Origin: Thermoplasmata archaeon | GTDB lineage: Archaea > Thermoplasmatota > B47-G6 | DNA: 14,036 bases | NCBI GenBank assembly: GCA_003663585.1 | Contig: QMTU01000006.1 | Span: 1 to 14,036 of the forward strand | Direction: 5' to 3' | Shown: positions 1 through 6,696 of the stretch, in pieces | Numbering within the stretch: position 1 is the stretch's first letter | Layout of the letters: every line of letters begins with the position of its first letter | Notes under the pieces: model-generated | Told to the model about the DNA's origin: nothing | The model's input: the letters and a program-made list of their open reading frames with translations, nothing else | Database searches by the model: none | Position numbers and translations under genes: made by a program

Positions 1-587
1 ATTAATGTCACTGGAATCCCAGCAGAAGCTAACGCCTTTGCAGTTATGTGTCCTTGATATCTGGGTCTTGTCTCCCTTACAAATACCTCAATGTGTTTGC
101 CAGAGTCCCAAGCTTTTTGTAGGATTTTTACAGCTACTGTAGAGTGACAGTGTGTCATTATTATATCCCCATCTTTAATTCTCCTGCTACCAAGCTCTGC
201 AATGGTCTTAACAGCGTCTAAAGAGTTCTTAATGAAGCTATCTGAGTACTTTGCAGTGAGATCTTTTAGGGTATCTACATTGTCAATGCCCGATTTATAG
301 TCCTCAAATAACCTGTTAAGGATAAACCTCATAGAGTTTGGTAGAGAAACAGCCGTAGGTCTGGTGTTTACTAAGCATCTAGCTATCTTTTTTACGGCAT
401 TTATATAGTCTGTACTAGAGTTGCATCTCACATTTAAGCAGGTTTCTTTAAGAGTTCTTGCGGCATATCTTGCAATTTTTCCAGCACCTCGTACTCTCAT
501 TGTCCTTATGTCCTCACATGCCATTAAAAGTCTTTCCAGAGGTTCTCTGTCTAGATATTTTGTGAGCTCTTCAATGTATTTATTCAT
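1..587 (-). CDS. Ribose-1,5-bisphosphate isomerase, N-terminal part (cut by window edge)
   Basis: This gene of the eIF2B-alpha-like family is read on the minus strand from ATG at 587 and runs off the left edge after about 195 codons; the Thermococcus enzyme is about 320 residues. The family converts ribose-1,5-bisphosphate to ribulose-1,5-bisphosphate, the RuBisCO substrate. Visible motifs are RGAGKIAR (33-40), RPTAVSLPN (76-84), IMTHCHST (143-150) with Cys147 at the position of the catalytic cysteine, and ETRPRYQGHITAKALA (172-187). The catalytic aspartate (GADS motif) would lie beyond the edge. The start overlaps the end of the RuBisCO gene by 8 bases, so translation is probably coupled. 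The RuBisCO neighbour favours this call over a translation-factor eIF2B subunit or methylthioribose-1-phosphate isomerase. Confidence 0.93.
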   Translation of the reverse strand, partial: MNKYIEELTKYLDREPLERLLMACEDIRTMRVRGAGKIARYAARTLKETCLNVRCNSSTDYINAVKKIARCLVNTRPTAVSLPNSMRFILNRLFEDYKSGIDNVDTLKDLTAKYSDSFIKNSLDAVKTIAELGSRRIKDGDIIMTHCHSTVAVKILQKAWDSGKHIEVFVRETRPRYQGHITAKALASAGIPVTL

Positions 588-1863
588 ATCTTACGCCCCA
601 TAAACTTATAGCCTCCTGAAGCTCTTCAGAGGGATATTCCTCAAGGGGAATTCCCTTAAGAGACGCCTCAAGAGCGTCTCGCATGGCCTTTGCTCCTGCT
701 CTAGTTCCCTTGGGATGCCCATGAACTCCTCCACCAGCCTGTATAACGATGTCTTTTCCAAGGTACTTTATAACTGCTGGTATAGACCCCGGATGAAGAC
801 CTCCTGAGGCAACTGCAAAGACGGGTCTTATGTGATGCCATCTTTGCCCTAGGGTATCATCTGACCTATCCAAGTCCTCCTGAAGGGATCTTCTTATAAG
901 TATCACCTCAGAGGCCTCAGCCTCCATTTTTCCTACAATTGCTCCTATATGTAGCTGATCAACTCCTATAAGTCTTAGTATTTTAGCTAATACAAGCATG
1001 GAGATCCCATGCTTTTTATTTCTAGTAAACGCAGCATGCATAGCCCTGTGGGCATGTACTGGAAGCCCTATATCCTCATCCATGAAAGCCTGTAGCGCAG
1101 AAAATCCTACAGTTATTACATCTATCATAACGATGTTACCACCATGATCTTTTACAAACTCAGCACGCCTTATCATCTCATCATATGGCGCAGTTATGTT
1201 AGGAGAATACATTTTGTTCTCTCCGGTAGCCTCTTTAGCCTTGTCCATGGCCTCCAACGTATAGATTACTCTATCCTCAAATGGGCAGAACTTCTGACTT
1301 GTTAGGTTTTCATCATCTTTTACAAAGTCTACTCCTCCTACCCATGCCTCATATGCTACCCTTGCAAATTCTTTAGGTCCTAGCCCAACCTTTGGCTTGA
1401 CTATAGTACCAATGTGAGGTCTTCTTGAGGTTTCTGTTCCGATTAGTTTTCTTATGCCATCAACGCCAAACCTTGGACCTTTAAATTCCTTTAGATAATC
1501 TTCTGGAAATCTTATGTCAATTAATCTTAACTTTTTTACTTCTTTCATGCCAAATATATTGCCTGCAACATCGCTGAGTAGTTGTGGCACGTTTTTCGGT
1601 TCAAAAAGGTTCAGTGGATATGCCACATCTGCAACAGCACTCATTTCATTTAGCTTTTCATACGTATATACTATTGCCCCAAGCCTTTTAATCTCGGGCT
1701 TATATGTCTTGACTTCGGTCCATGTACCTATTGAGCTTTCTCCGGCTATAGCGTTTAGTGCTCTGATGACGTTCTCAGACTCAAGATAAAACCTTGCTAT
1801 GATATATTCTTCAGGATCTACTTTAGCCTCTAATCTGACATATCCCTCATAAGCTTCTCCCAT
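580..1863 (-). CDS. rbcL: Form III-type RuBisCO large subunit
   Basis: Ribulose-1,5-bisphosphate carboxylase, 427 residues, which splits RuBP plus CO2 into two 3-phosphoglycerates. All core active-site elements are present: TGTW-like segment SSIGTW (43-48), KPKVG (156-160), KDDEN (182-186) with Lys182 as the carbamylated lysine and Asp184/Glu185 as Mg ligands, HRAMHA (272-277), His305, loop-6 Lys312, SGGLHPG (353-359) and GGG (377-379). Sequence features and the lack of a small-subunit gene fit form III rather than form I, so the role is nucleotide-sugar salvage rather than a Calvin cycle. The start overlaps the end of the kinase gene by 34 bases and the end overlaps the isomerase start by 8 bases, so the three form one translational unit. 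Two loop-6 positions are unusual (Ala308, Ala315). Confidence 0.97.
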   Translation of the reverse strand: MGEAYEGYVRLEAKVDPEEYIIARFYLESENVIRALNAIAGESSIGTWTEVKTYKPEIKRLGAIVYTYEKLNEMSAVADVAYPLNLFEPKNVPQLLSDVAGNIFGMKEVKKLRLIDIRFPEDYLKEFKGPRFGVDGIRKLIGTETSRRPHIGTIVKPKVGLGPKEFARVAYEAWVGGVDFVKDDENLTSQKFCPFEDRVIYTLEAMDKAKEATGENKMYSPNITAPYDEMIRRAEFVKDHGGNIVMIDVITVGFSALQAFMDEDIGLPVHAHRAMHAAFTRNKKHGISMLVLAKILRLIGVDQLHIGAIVGKMEAEASEVILIRRSLQEDLDRSDDTLGQRWHHIRPVFAVASGGLHPGSIPAVIKYLGKDIVIQAGGGVHGHPKGTRAGAKAMRDALEASLKGIPLEEYPSEELQEAISLWGVRYE

Positions 1864-2753
1864 ATAAACTCCTCCAGCTCAGCGCTCAATTTACCATTTT
1901 CTTTTAGGATCTTTATTACTCTTTTCCAAGGTATAGTAGGAGCTCGTGTACCAAAGTGCTCGGAGTTTATTCCAGAAATTACAAGTGAGAAGCTAAGACA
2001 GTCAGTAATATTTAGTGAGCTTCTCATAGCGTGTATAAAAGCGGCATCAAATGAATCTCCGGATCCTGTAGTGTCAATCACGTTTATCCCTTTAAGTGGT
2101 TTAATACTAAGGGCCTTCCCGTCAATAAAGCAATTTATAGAGCCATCTAACATTTTTACAACGATTATTGTCTCATAAGAGAGATCTCTTAAAGTGTTTT
2201 CATAGTCATGCCCAAATATCCTTTTTACCTCAGTCTCATTCGGCATAAAAGCCCAAATTCCTGCAATATCTTCTAATGTTGGAACATCAGGGCCTGGATC
2301 GTATGATATCTTTACTCCTGGACATCTTTGCTTGATCTTTCTGAGATACTCAAGGGTATTACTTCCTAGATGTAGTATATCTAAGTCACTGAGGTTATCT
2401 AGGCTCATGAAACATTCCTTCCCAGCACTTCGAACTCTAATCATGACCTTTGATCCAGCTCCAGACAAGATTATGGCGACATTAGTACTTGTATTCAATA
2501 CTTTAACACATGAAGTGTCAACACCAACACTCTCTAAGCTCTTTAGGACCATTTCTCCGAGGATATCATTGCCTACACATCCGAATATTTTTACTCGTTC
2601 ACCAAGGAGAGCTAGCCAATATGCAACATTAGCGGCAGACCCGCCCCCACCAAAGTACAATCTTCTTCCCTCAAGCTTTCCATATCTTGTATCTAAGGGC
2701 TTATCAAGCTCTACAACTACGTCTACTGATATGTTTCCAAGAACGCCTATCAT
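1830..2753 (-). CDS. PfkB-family sugar kinase, probable ribose-1-phosphate kinase
   Basis: A ribokinase-fold (PfkB) kinase of 307 residues. The N-terminal glycine motif is GGGGSAANVA (35-44), the Mg/phosphate NxxE motif is N172-E175, and the C-terminal signature DTTGSGDSFDAAF (227-239) has anion hole GSGD and catalytic base Asp233. The family phosphorylates sugars, nucleosides or sugar phosphates, and motifs alone do not give the substrate. Because it sits directly before RuBisCO and ribose-1,5-bisphosphate isomerase, I infer it makes ribose-1,5-bisphosphate from ribose-1-phosphate, as the ADP-dependent kinase of Thermococcus does. A nucleoside (cytidine-like) kinase or plain ribokinase are alternatives. 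ATG at 2753 follows an AGGTG ribosome site at about 2761-2765; the gap to the gene upstream is 26 bases. Confidence 0.85.
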   Translation of the reverse strand: MIGVLGNISVDVVVELDKPLDTRYGKLEGRRLYFGGGGSAANVAYWLALLGERVKIFGCVGNDILGEMVLKSLESVGVDTSCVKVLNTSTNVAIILSGAGSKVMIRVRSAGKECFMSLDNLSDLDILHLGSNTLEYLRKIKQRCPGVKISYDPGPDVPTLEDIAGIWAFMPNETEVKRIFGHDYENTLRDLSYETIIVVKMLDGSINCFIDGKALSIKPLKGINVIDTTGSGDSFDAAFIHAMRSSLNITDCLSFSLVISGINSEHFGTRAPTIPWKRVIKILKENGKLSAELEEFIWEKLMRDMSD

Positions 2754-2779
2754 GAGGACACCTATAAATGCTTCTCAAA

Positions 2780-3667
2780 TTAGGCTTCCTGTGAGCTAGA
2801 TTCTGTTATCCAAAATATACGGTCCCAGAGTTCCTCTTTGGGATCCTCAACAGTCTTCCAAGAGAACCTATGGACAGCCCATATAGGTCTCCACATGGGC
2901 AGGATATATTTAATATCCTCAACGATCTCAGGCTTGTATATCCTATCGTTAGCTCTGTCCCAGTGTGCGTATAGTGCTGCTTTTAGAAGTTCATACTCTC
3001 CAATGGGTATGTTCAACTCATTTGCACGAAGCCCAAACGTGTGCCTAATGATGTTTATTACCTCTTGAGTATGTATTTTCCCCAGGAAGTCTAAGATTCT
3101 GTTTATAGTTCGTGGTGGACTCACTGTAAAGGCTGCGTACTCACATAGTCTTTCCTCAGGAGCTGCCTTTGTGATTGGGTAAGAGATCTCAGGCACATAG
3201 TTTTTCAGTATTGAGGCTATGTCCTCGAGAACGTTGTGCGCAAGTGCATGGTGGTATATATGGCTTAGATACACCGCTACTGCTTTATAGAGAACTCTGC
3301 TAACTTCATTGATGCTTTCAAATGTCTTAACTATAGATCTTGTCTTATACATGGAGAGTACTCCTCTTAGGAATTCCTCCAAATCCCGCATTATCCAGTT
3401 GTATTTATAATATACTCCCCAGAATTCCTCATCGTAGTGATATGGAACGTATACGAGGAAGGGATCTATGGCAATCATCCTCTGATATCTTGCCGAGTAA
3501 ACCTGTACTGGAATATCTTCTGGAAGCTTCTTGAATCTTATTAAACCTAAGCTCTCCAAACTTCTAGAGAATTTTCTAAGATAATCTTTAATAAGAGTAT
3601 TCTCTCTTTCTGTTATTTCGTATGAGAGTATAACTTTAGCTTTAGGAGTCCATTCCTCTATGATCAC
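2780..3667 (-). CDS. Unrecognised histidine-rich protein in the RuBisCO operon
   Basis: I do not recognise this 295-residue soluble protein. It has no clear signal peptide or membrane span and is mostly helical with many Trp and Tyr. The striking part is a histidine cluster HIYHHALAH (136-144) followed by Glu148/Asp149, then PEERLCEY (170-177) about 25 residues later. This resembles a metal site built like HxxxH plus a downstream Glu, but the catalytic Glu of an HExxH protease is absent. The reading frame is open to GTG at 3676, but GTG at 3667 is preferred because AGAGGTG lies six bases before it. It follows the RHH gene by 18 bases and precedes the kinase by 26 bases, so it is probably co-expressed with the RuBisCO pathway. 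Function is open. Confidence 0.8.
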   Translation of the reverse strand: MIIEEWTPKAKVILSYEITERENTLIKDYLRKFSRSLESLGLIRFKKLPEDIPVQVYSARYQRMIAIDPFLVYVPYHYDEEFWGVYYKYNWIMRDLEEFLRGVLSMYKTRSIVKTFESINEVSRVLYKAVAVYLSHIYHHALAHNVLEDIASILKNYVPEISYPITKAAPEERLCEYAAFTVSPPRTINRILDFLGKIHTQEVINIIRHTFGLRANELNIPIGEYELLKAALYAHWDRANDRIYKPEIVEDIKYILPMWRPIWAVHRFSWKTVEDPKEELWDRIFWITESSSQEA

Positions 3668-3685
3668 GGATAGCACCTCTTATGA

Positions 3686-3925
3686 TCATATGATTCTAGG
3701 CCAATAAGGATGAGGTTCTGGGAGTCCTTCAGGGAATATCTTTCTCCTGATCTCCTCAGGCTTCATACCTACAGTATGCATCCACACTCCAAGTATTACC
3801 CCAAGACCAAGCCTAATAAGATATATTATAGTGTCCTCTATTGTCTTAAAGTTCTTGCTTTTTTGAAGCCTTTCAATTTCATCATATAGCTCTTTTGGAA
3901 GCGTTATTGTGACCTTTTTCTCCAT
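3686..3925 (-). CDS. Ribbon-helix-helix (CopG-like) DNA-binding protein
   Basis: A 79-residue protein whose first 42 residues read as a ribbon-helix-helix domain: beta strand KKVTITLPKELY (3-14), helix A DEIERLQKSKN (15-25), turn, and helix B TIEDTIIYLIRLGL (28-41). The remaining 38 residues hold a hydrophobic stretch GVILGVWMHTVG (42-53) and a proline-rich tail. RHH dimers usually bind short inverted repeats near promoters and repress their own operon. Here the gene is first in the run leading to RuBisCO, and a 20-base inverted repeat lies 13 bases before its start. I infer it controls this operon. An antitoxin role is possible but less likely, because the next gene is a large, non-toxin-like protein. 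Confidence 0.83.
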   Translation of the reverse strand: MEKKVTITLPKELYDEIERLQKSKNFKTIEDTIIYLIRLGLGVILGVWMHTVGMKPEEIRRKIFPEGLPEPHPYWPRII

Positions 3926-3937
3926 GGCATATCACAC

Positions 3938-3957
3938 TCACATGCACACTTATGTGA
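3938..3957. promoter_or_regulatory. Operator-like inverted repeat before the RHH gene
   Basis: TCACAT (3938-3943) and ATGTGA (3952-3957) form a perfect 6-base inverted repeat with an 8-base spacer. A further half-site-like ATGTGC starts at 3973, 21 bases (two helical turns) after the ATGTGA. Weak minus-strand TATA-like stretches lie at 3965-3972 and 3989-3997, so the repeat would fall at or just after the transcription start. Position and symmetry suggest the binding site of the adjacent RHH protein; this is inference. Confidence 0.45.
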
Positions 3958-4046
3958 CCACCTACTAATATCATGTGCATCAAAATATTCATAAAAGTAT
4001 GGTTATGAAAAGCGCTTAGTAATGATATATGAGCGCCCTTATGATA

Positions 4047-4065
4047 GAAAAAGAATCTTTAAATA
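4047..4065 (+). promoter_or_regulatory. Strong-looking archaeal promoter (upstream)
   Basis: A purine-rich BRE-like run GAAAAAGA (4047-4054) precedes TATA box TTTAAATA (4058-4065). The predicted start is near 4088, about 148 bases before the proteasome start codon. It would therefore give either a long-leader proteasome transcript or a separate small RNA. Confidence 0.5.
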
Positions 4066-4193
4066 GTCATGGTGATAATTTAAATTGGTCAATACATTTA
4101 CCCTGATCAGAGCTCTTAAGGTGAGATCACTCGGAAATAGTGAGACTAGTACGTTTATAATTTCCTCCTGCTCTTAGGGGTTTATGGTTGAGA

Positions 4194-4201
4194 TTTATAT
4201 T
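4194..4201 (+). promoter_or_regulatory. Proximal TATA box for the proteasome beta gene
   Basis: TTTATATT is centred about 38 bases before the GTG start. The predicted transcription start near 4224 would leave a leader of about 12 bases that just holds the GAGGTGA ribosome site, an arrangement typical of this kind of archaeon. Confidence 0.5.
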
Positions 4202-4205
4202 AAGA

Positions 4206-4220
4206 TAACTTGTTAAGTTA
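4206..4220. repeat. Inverted repeat TAACTT-GTT-AAGTTA
   Basis: Perfect 6-base arms with a 3-base centre lie between the proximal TATA box and the ribosome site of the proteasome gene, overlapping the predicted transcription start. This is where a repressor would block initiation; no binding protein can be named from the sequence. Confidence 0.45.
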
Positions 4221-4235
4221 TTTGAGGTGATAGCT

Positions 4236-4907
4236 GTGGAAAAGCATCCAGCTGATGTTAACAAAACAGGAACTACGACTGTTGCCTTAAAGTACTCAGA
4301 TGGCGTTGTTGTAGCTGCGGACAAAAGAGCATCTGCCGGAACATATATTGCAAGTAAAACTGCTAGAAAGATACTTCAAGTTGATGAGCACATGGTCTTA
4401 ACGATTTCTGGCTATGTGGGTGATGCTCAATACCTCGCAAGGCTTGCAGACAGCGAAGCTAGATACTTTAGAATGAGAAGTGGTAAGAGAATAAGCGTTA
4501 AAGCCCTTTCTACATTGTTATCAAATTATTTAAATTATTACAGATATGTCCCTTATGTAATCTCTCTTATACTCGCAGGATATGACGACACGGGAAGTCA
4601 TGTCTTCCAAATAGATTTAGATGGGGGAATACTTGAGGAGGAGTATACGGCAACAGGTAGTGGTAGTATAGTGGCAATAGGCGTCCTAGACGACAGGTAC
4701 AAAAAAGGAATGACGCTAGATGAAGCTCTTGAGCTCGCCATAAGAGCTATAGCTAGAGCCATGGGTAGAGACGCTGCAACTGGTGATGGAATAGATGTAG
4801 CATACGTTAACGCTGAGGGCGTCCACTATCTTAGGTCAGATGAAATAGAACAGTATCTAAGCAGGATCAAGGCCATGGAGTTCTCTAGAACAGCAAAACT
4901 GATATAA
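4236..4907 (+). CDS. psmB: Proteasome subunit beta, catalytically active type
   Basis: Beta subunit of the archaeal 20S proteasome, the chamber protease for regulated protein turnover in the cytosol. GTG at 4236 is chosen because GAGGTGA (4224-4230) lies five bases before it; a GTG at 4227 is also in frame but would overlap that site. This gives 223 residues with a 12-residue propeptide ending in Gly12; self-cleavage would expose Thr13 of TTTVAL. The catalytic set is complete: Thr13, Asp29 (AADKR), Lys45 (TARKIL), Ser142 (TGSGS) and Asp179 (RDAATG). Crenarchaea usually have two beta genes, one active and one with a non-autocatalytic propeptide; this is the active kind. LSm and L37e follow on the same strand after 76 bases. 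Confidence 0.97.
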   Translation: MEKHPADVNKTGTTTVALKYSDGVVVAADKRASAGTYIASKTARKILQVDEHMVLTISGYVGDAQYLARLADSEARYFRMRSGKRISVKALSTLLSNYLNYYRYVPYVISLILAGYDDTGSHVFQIDLDGGILEEEYTATGSGSIVAIGVLDDRYKKGMTLDEALELAIRAIARAMGRDAATGDGIDVAYVNAEGVHYLRSDEIEQYLSRIKAMEFSRTAKLI

Positions 4908-4923
4908 ATAATAAGCATTTAAG
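4903..4923 (+). promoter_or_regulatory. Possible promoter for the LSm-L37e pair
   Basis: TATAAATA (4903-4910) overlaps the proteasome stop codon, and a second TATA-like CATTTAAG follows at about 4917-4924. Either would start transcription around 4932-4946, before the ribosome site at 4971. LSm and L37e may therefore be transcribed apart from psmB. Confidence 0.4.
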
Positions 4924-4983
4924 TTCTAGGTTCATACCCTATCGTAGATAATTGCCTCACACCCAGGGCTGGAGGTTTACAGA

Positions 4984-5226
4984 ATGAAGAGACCTCTTGA
5001 TGTACTTAATAACAGTCGAGGTAGAAATGTCTTAGTGGTTATCAGGGGTAACAAGGAATATCATGGAGTTTTAGACGGATACGACTCGCATATGAATTTG
5101 GTCTTAAAGAACGCTGAAGAGATTACATATATTCAGGAGACTGGGGAGCAGAAGACAGAGTCCTATGCATTTGCCATAATTAGAGGAGACAACGTCATAT
5201 ACATATCTCCAAGTGAGGAGGTGTGA
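4984..5226 (+). CDS. Sm-like RNA-binding protein (archaeal LSm/SmAP)
   Basis: An 80-residue Sm-fold protein that should form a seven-membered ring binding U-rich RNA. The Sm1 motif spans about 12-45 (VLVVIRGNKEYHGVLDGYD then HMNLVL), with the RNA-contacting residues Asp34, His36, Met37 and Asn38. Sm2 is IIRGDNVIYISP (65-76). Length matches the family. The start at 4984 is supported by GGAGGT at 4971-4976, seven bases before the ATG. It is followed four bases later by ribosomal protein L37e, a pairing conserved in many archaea, which supports both calls. Confidence 0.95.
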   Translation: MKRPLDVLNNSRGRNVLVVIRGNKEYHGVLDGYDSHMNLVLKNAEEITYIQETGEQKTESYAFAIIRGDNVIYISPSEEV

Positions 5227-5230
5227 GTAG

Positions 5231-5407
5231 ATGAGCAAGGGCACCCCCTCATTTGGGAAGAGAAACAAGACAACACACATAGTATGCCGTAGGTGTGGAC
5301 ATAGATCATATAATGTTGCCAAAAGACGTTGTGCTCACTGTGGGTATCCAGATCCCAGATGGAGATCATACTCGTGGGCAAGAAAGAGAAAACAGCGTGG
5401 AAAGTGA
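5231..5407 (+). CDS. rpl37e: 50S ribosomal protein L37e (eL37)
   Basis: A 58-residue zinc-ribbon protein of the large ribosomal subunit. It begins MSKGTPSFGKRNKTTHIVCR, with zinc ligands CRRC (19-22) and CAHC (34-37), and ends with a very basic RNA-binding tail. The length and the TPSFGKRNK start are typical of the family. The ribosome site GGAGGTG (5217-5223) lies inside the end of the LSm gene, four bases after which this gene starts, so the two are translated from one message. It ends six bases before the convergent end of the radical SAM gene. Confidence 0.97.
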   Translation: MSKGTPSFGKRNKTTHIVCRRCGHRSYNVAKRRCAHCGYPDPRWRSYSWARKRKQRGK

Positions 5408-5413
5408 AAAACC

Positions 5414-6670
5414 TCATAGAGCCTTTGCAACATAGATGTTATCTTTAGTTCTTATTATCTCTACTCTTACCCTACTCCCTACTTCTCCCAAGAAATCTGT
5501 TACTTCCACAACTCTTCCTCTGCATACTCCCAGAGCCTCTCTGGGAAGCCTTCCTGGTAGTACTGTTTTTACCCAAGCCTTCTCATGGAGCTTAAAGACC
5601 TTTGGTAAGGATTTTCTCCTATGAATGCCAAAATCCTCAGGCCTTAGAACTAGTTTAACCCCATATTTCTTCTCAAGTCTTCTTAGAGTGCTATAAAATT
5701 CATGAAATGTCATTACTCTTACCTTAAGTTTTCTTCCTCTGGGGTAAGGTATATACTTTTGTATTCCAAATATAGGCCACTCACTCTTAGGTCTCAGAGA
5801 CAAGACGTATTCTATGATTTCCACTATGTCTTCGTCGTTTATGCCAGGTATCCATAAGGGAGCTACAAGAAGACGAATATTGGACGAGACAATAGCCTCT
5901 ATAATTCTCTTTATTAAGGATGAGCTTACAGGAATTCCATTTATCATCTTTATTTTATCATCCCTTAATGAATCCACTGATAGGTTTATTCTTGAAAGGC
6001 CAGCAGCCTCTAACTCGCTAATAACGTCATCTGTGAGCTTATATCCATTTGTTTGCATAGATATTACTTCAGTTCCCTTAACACTCTTGAGCTCGTTAAT
6101 GAGATCAATAATCCATGGATACATCATGGGCTCTCCTTGACCATCTATGTGTGCTTCTATTGAATATTTCCCTTTAAACGCAGTTATTTTTTCATACTCT
6201 TGCGCTATATACTCATAATCGACTACATAATCAACAAGTCTGTCCTTTCCAGGACCTTCAGAGACAGAGCAATATATACATTTCATGTTGCAGCCCGTAA
6301 TGGGTCTTACTTGGATGAGATTCGTACCTCGATCAATAAGACCAAAATAGTGCGATCCTATCAAGGGAACTCCTAGACTTTCGTCTATATAAATAGTCTT
6401 TCTTCCTGTAATCATGTTATTTAAGTTAGTCCTAAAAGCAGCGTCAAAATAGTAGTGTACGTAGTCTCTTGGATTGTTTCTGGCTCCTATAACTATTATT
6501 CTATTGTGCTCTACCTCTAAATTGGTAGCGCCTACATTCTCCCTAAGAAACTTTAAAAGGTCCTTTAGAGATATTATAGCCTCAAAAGGTGGATAGATAA
6601 GTTTAATGTAATCATTCCTGTACTTTCTTATGAAAATTCTAGTAAAAGAAATTTCATAGTATCCCTTCAT
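5414..6670 (-). CDS. Radical SAM protein with C-terminal TRAM-like domain
   Basis: A 418-residue radical SAM enzyme. The 4Fe-4S ligands are Cys127, Cys131 and Cys134 (CNMKCIYC), preceded by RPITG. Other barrel elements are DGQGEPMMYP (176-185, the GGE-like SAM-binding turn), SMQTNGY (204-210) and LSVDSL (230-235). The N-terminal 100 residues are a family-specific extension. The last 55 or so residues (VCRGRVVEVTD onward) look like a TRAM RNA-binding barrel. The family appears to be an uncharacterised archaeal radical SAM group (COG2100-like in my memory). The tail and the neighbourhood of KEOPS and ribosomal genes suggest an RNA- or ribosome-related modification, but the substrate is unknown. 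It follows the pyrophosphatase by 26 bases with no clear ribosome site. Confidence 0.85.
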   Translation of the reverse strand: MKGYYEISFTRIFIRKYRNDYIKLIYPPFEAIISLKDLLKFLRENVGATNLEVEHNRIIVIGARNNPRDYVHYYFDAAFRTNLNNMITGRKTIYIDESLGVPLIGSHYFGLIDRGTNLIQVRPITGCNMKCIYCSVSEGPGKDRLVDYVVDYEYIAQEYEKITAFKGKYSIEAHIDGQGEPMMYPWIIDLINELKSVKGTEVISMQTNGYKLTDDVISELEAAGLSRINLSVDSLRDDKIKMINGIPVSSSLIKRIIEAIVSSNIRLLVAPLWIPGINDEDIVEIIEYVLSLRPKSEWPIFGIQKYIPYPRGRKLKVRVMTFHEFYSTLRRLEKKYGVKLVLRPEDFGIHRRKSLPKVFKLHEKAWVKTVLPGRLPREALGVCRGRVVEVTDFLGEVGSRVRVEIIRTKDNIYVAKAL

Positions 6671-6696
6671 AGCAGCTTACGCCTGCACAATTGGCC

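Larger units (their letters stand above)
3926..4235. other. Divergent intergenic region with promoters in both directions
   Basis: These 310 bases between the RHH gene and the proteasome gene hold no convincing protein gene. From left to right there are: the inverted repeat at 3938-3957; GCGCT/AGCGC arms at 4012-4016 and 4032-4036; a purine-rich run plus TATA box TTTAAATA on the plus strand at 4047-4065; an apparently transcribed stretch at about 4088-4190 with a short palindrome AGAGCTCT (4109-4116); a second TATA box at 4194-4201; and an inverted repeat at 4206-4220. A 30-codon TTG frame from 4086 has no ribosome site and is not called. Confidence 0.55.

Noticed and set aside
580..1863. Calvin-cycle RuBisCO
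   Set aside because: There is no small subunit or phosphoribulokinase gene here, and the isomerase and kinase partners point to nucleotide-ribose metabolism.
2760..2775. TATA-like ATTTATAG just before the PfkB kinase
   Set aside because: It is only about 15 bases from the start codon, so transcription would begin inside the gene; the AGGTG next to it works better as a ribosome site.
2332..2799. 155-codon plus-strand frame opposite the PfkB kinase
   Set aside because: The kinase motifs are complete on the minus strand; this frame has no start signal and no domain.
2780..3925. RHH gene plus following gene as a toxin-antitoxin pair
   Set aside because: The second protein is about 295 residues with no known toxin motif, and both genes run into a metabolic operon, so a regulator plus enzyme is more likely.
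4071..4130. C/D box small RNA
   Set aside because: GTGATAA and CTGA-like strings occur, but box C is imperfect, lies before the predicted transcript start, and no C'/D' pair fits.
4127..4324. 65-codon minus-strand frame over the psmB start
   Set aside because: It overlaps the proteasome promoter and start in antisense, has no ribosome site or recognisable motif, and is best seen as a shadow frame.
5104..5417. Two minus-strand frames covering LSm and L37e
   Set aside because: Both are antisense to well-supported genes and their cysteine-rich sequence is an artefact of reading the zinc protein backwards.
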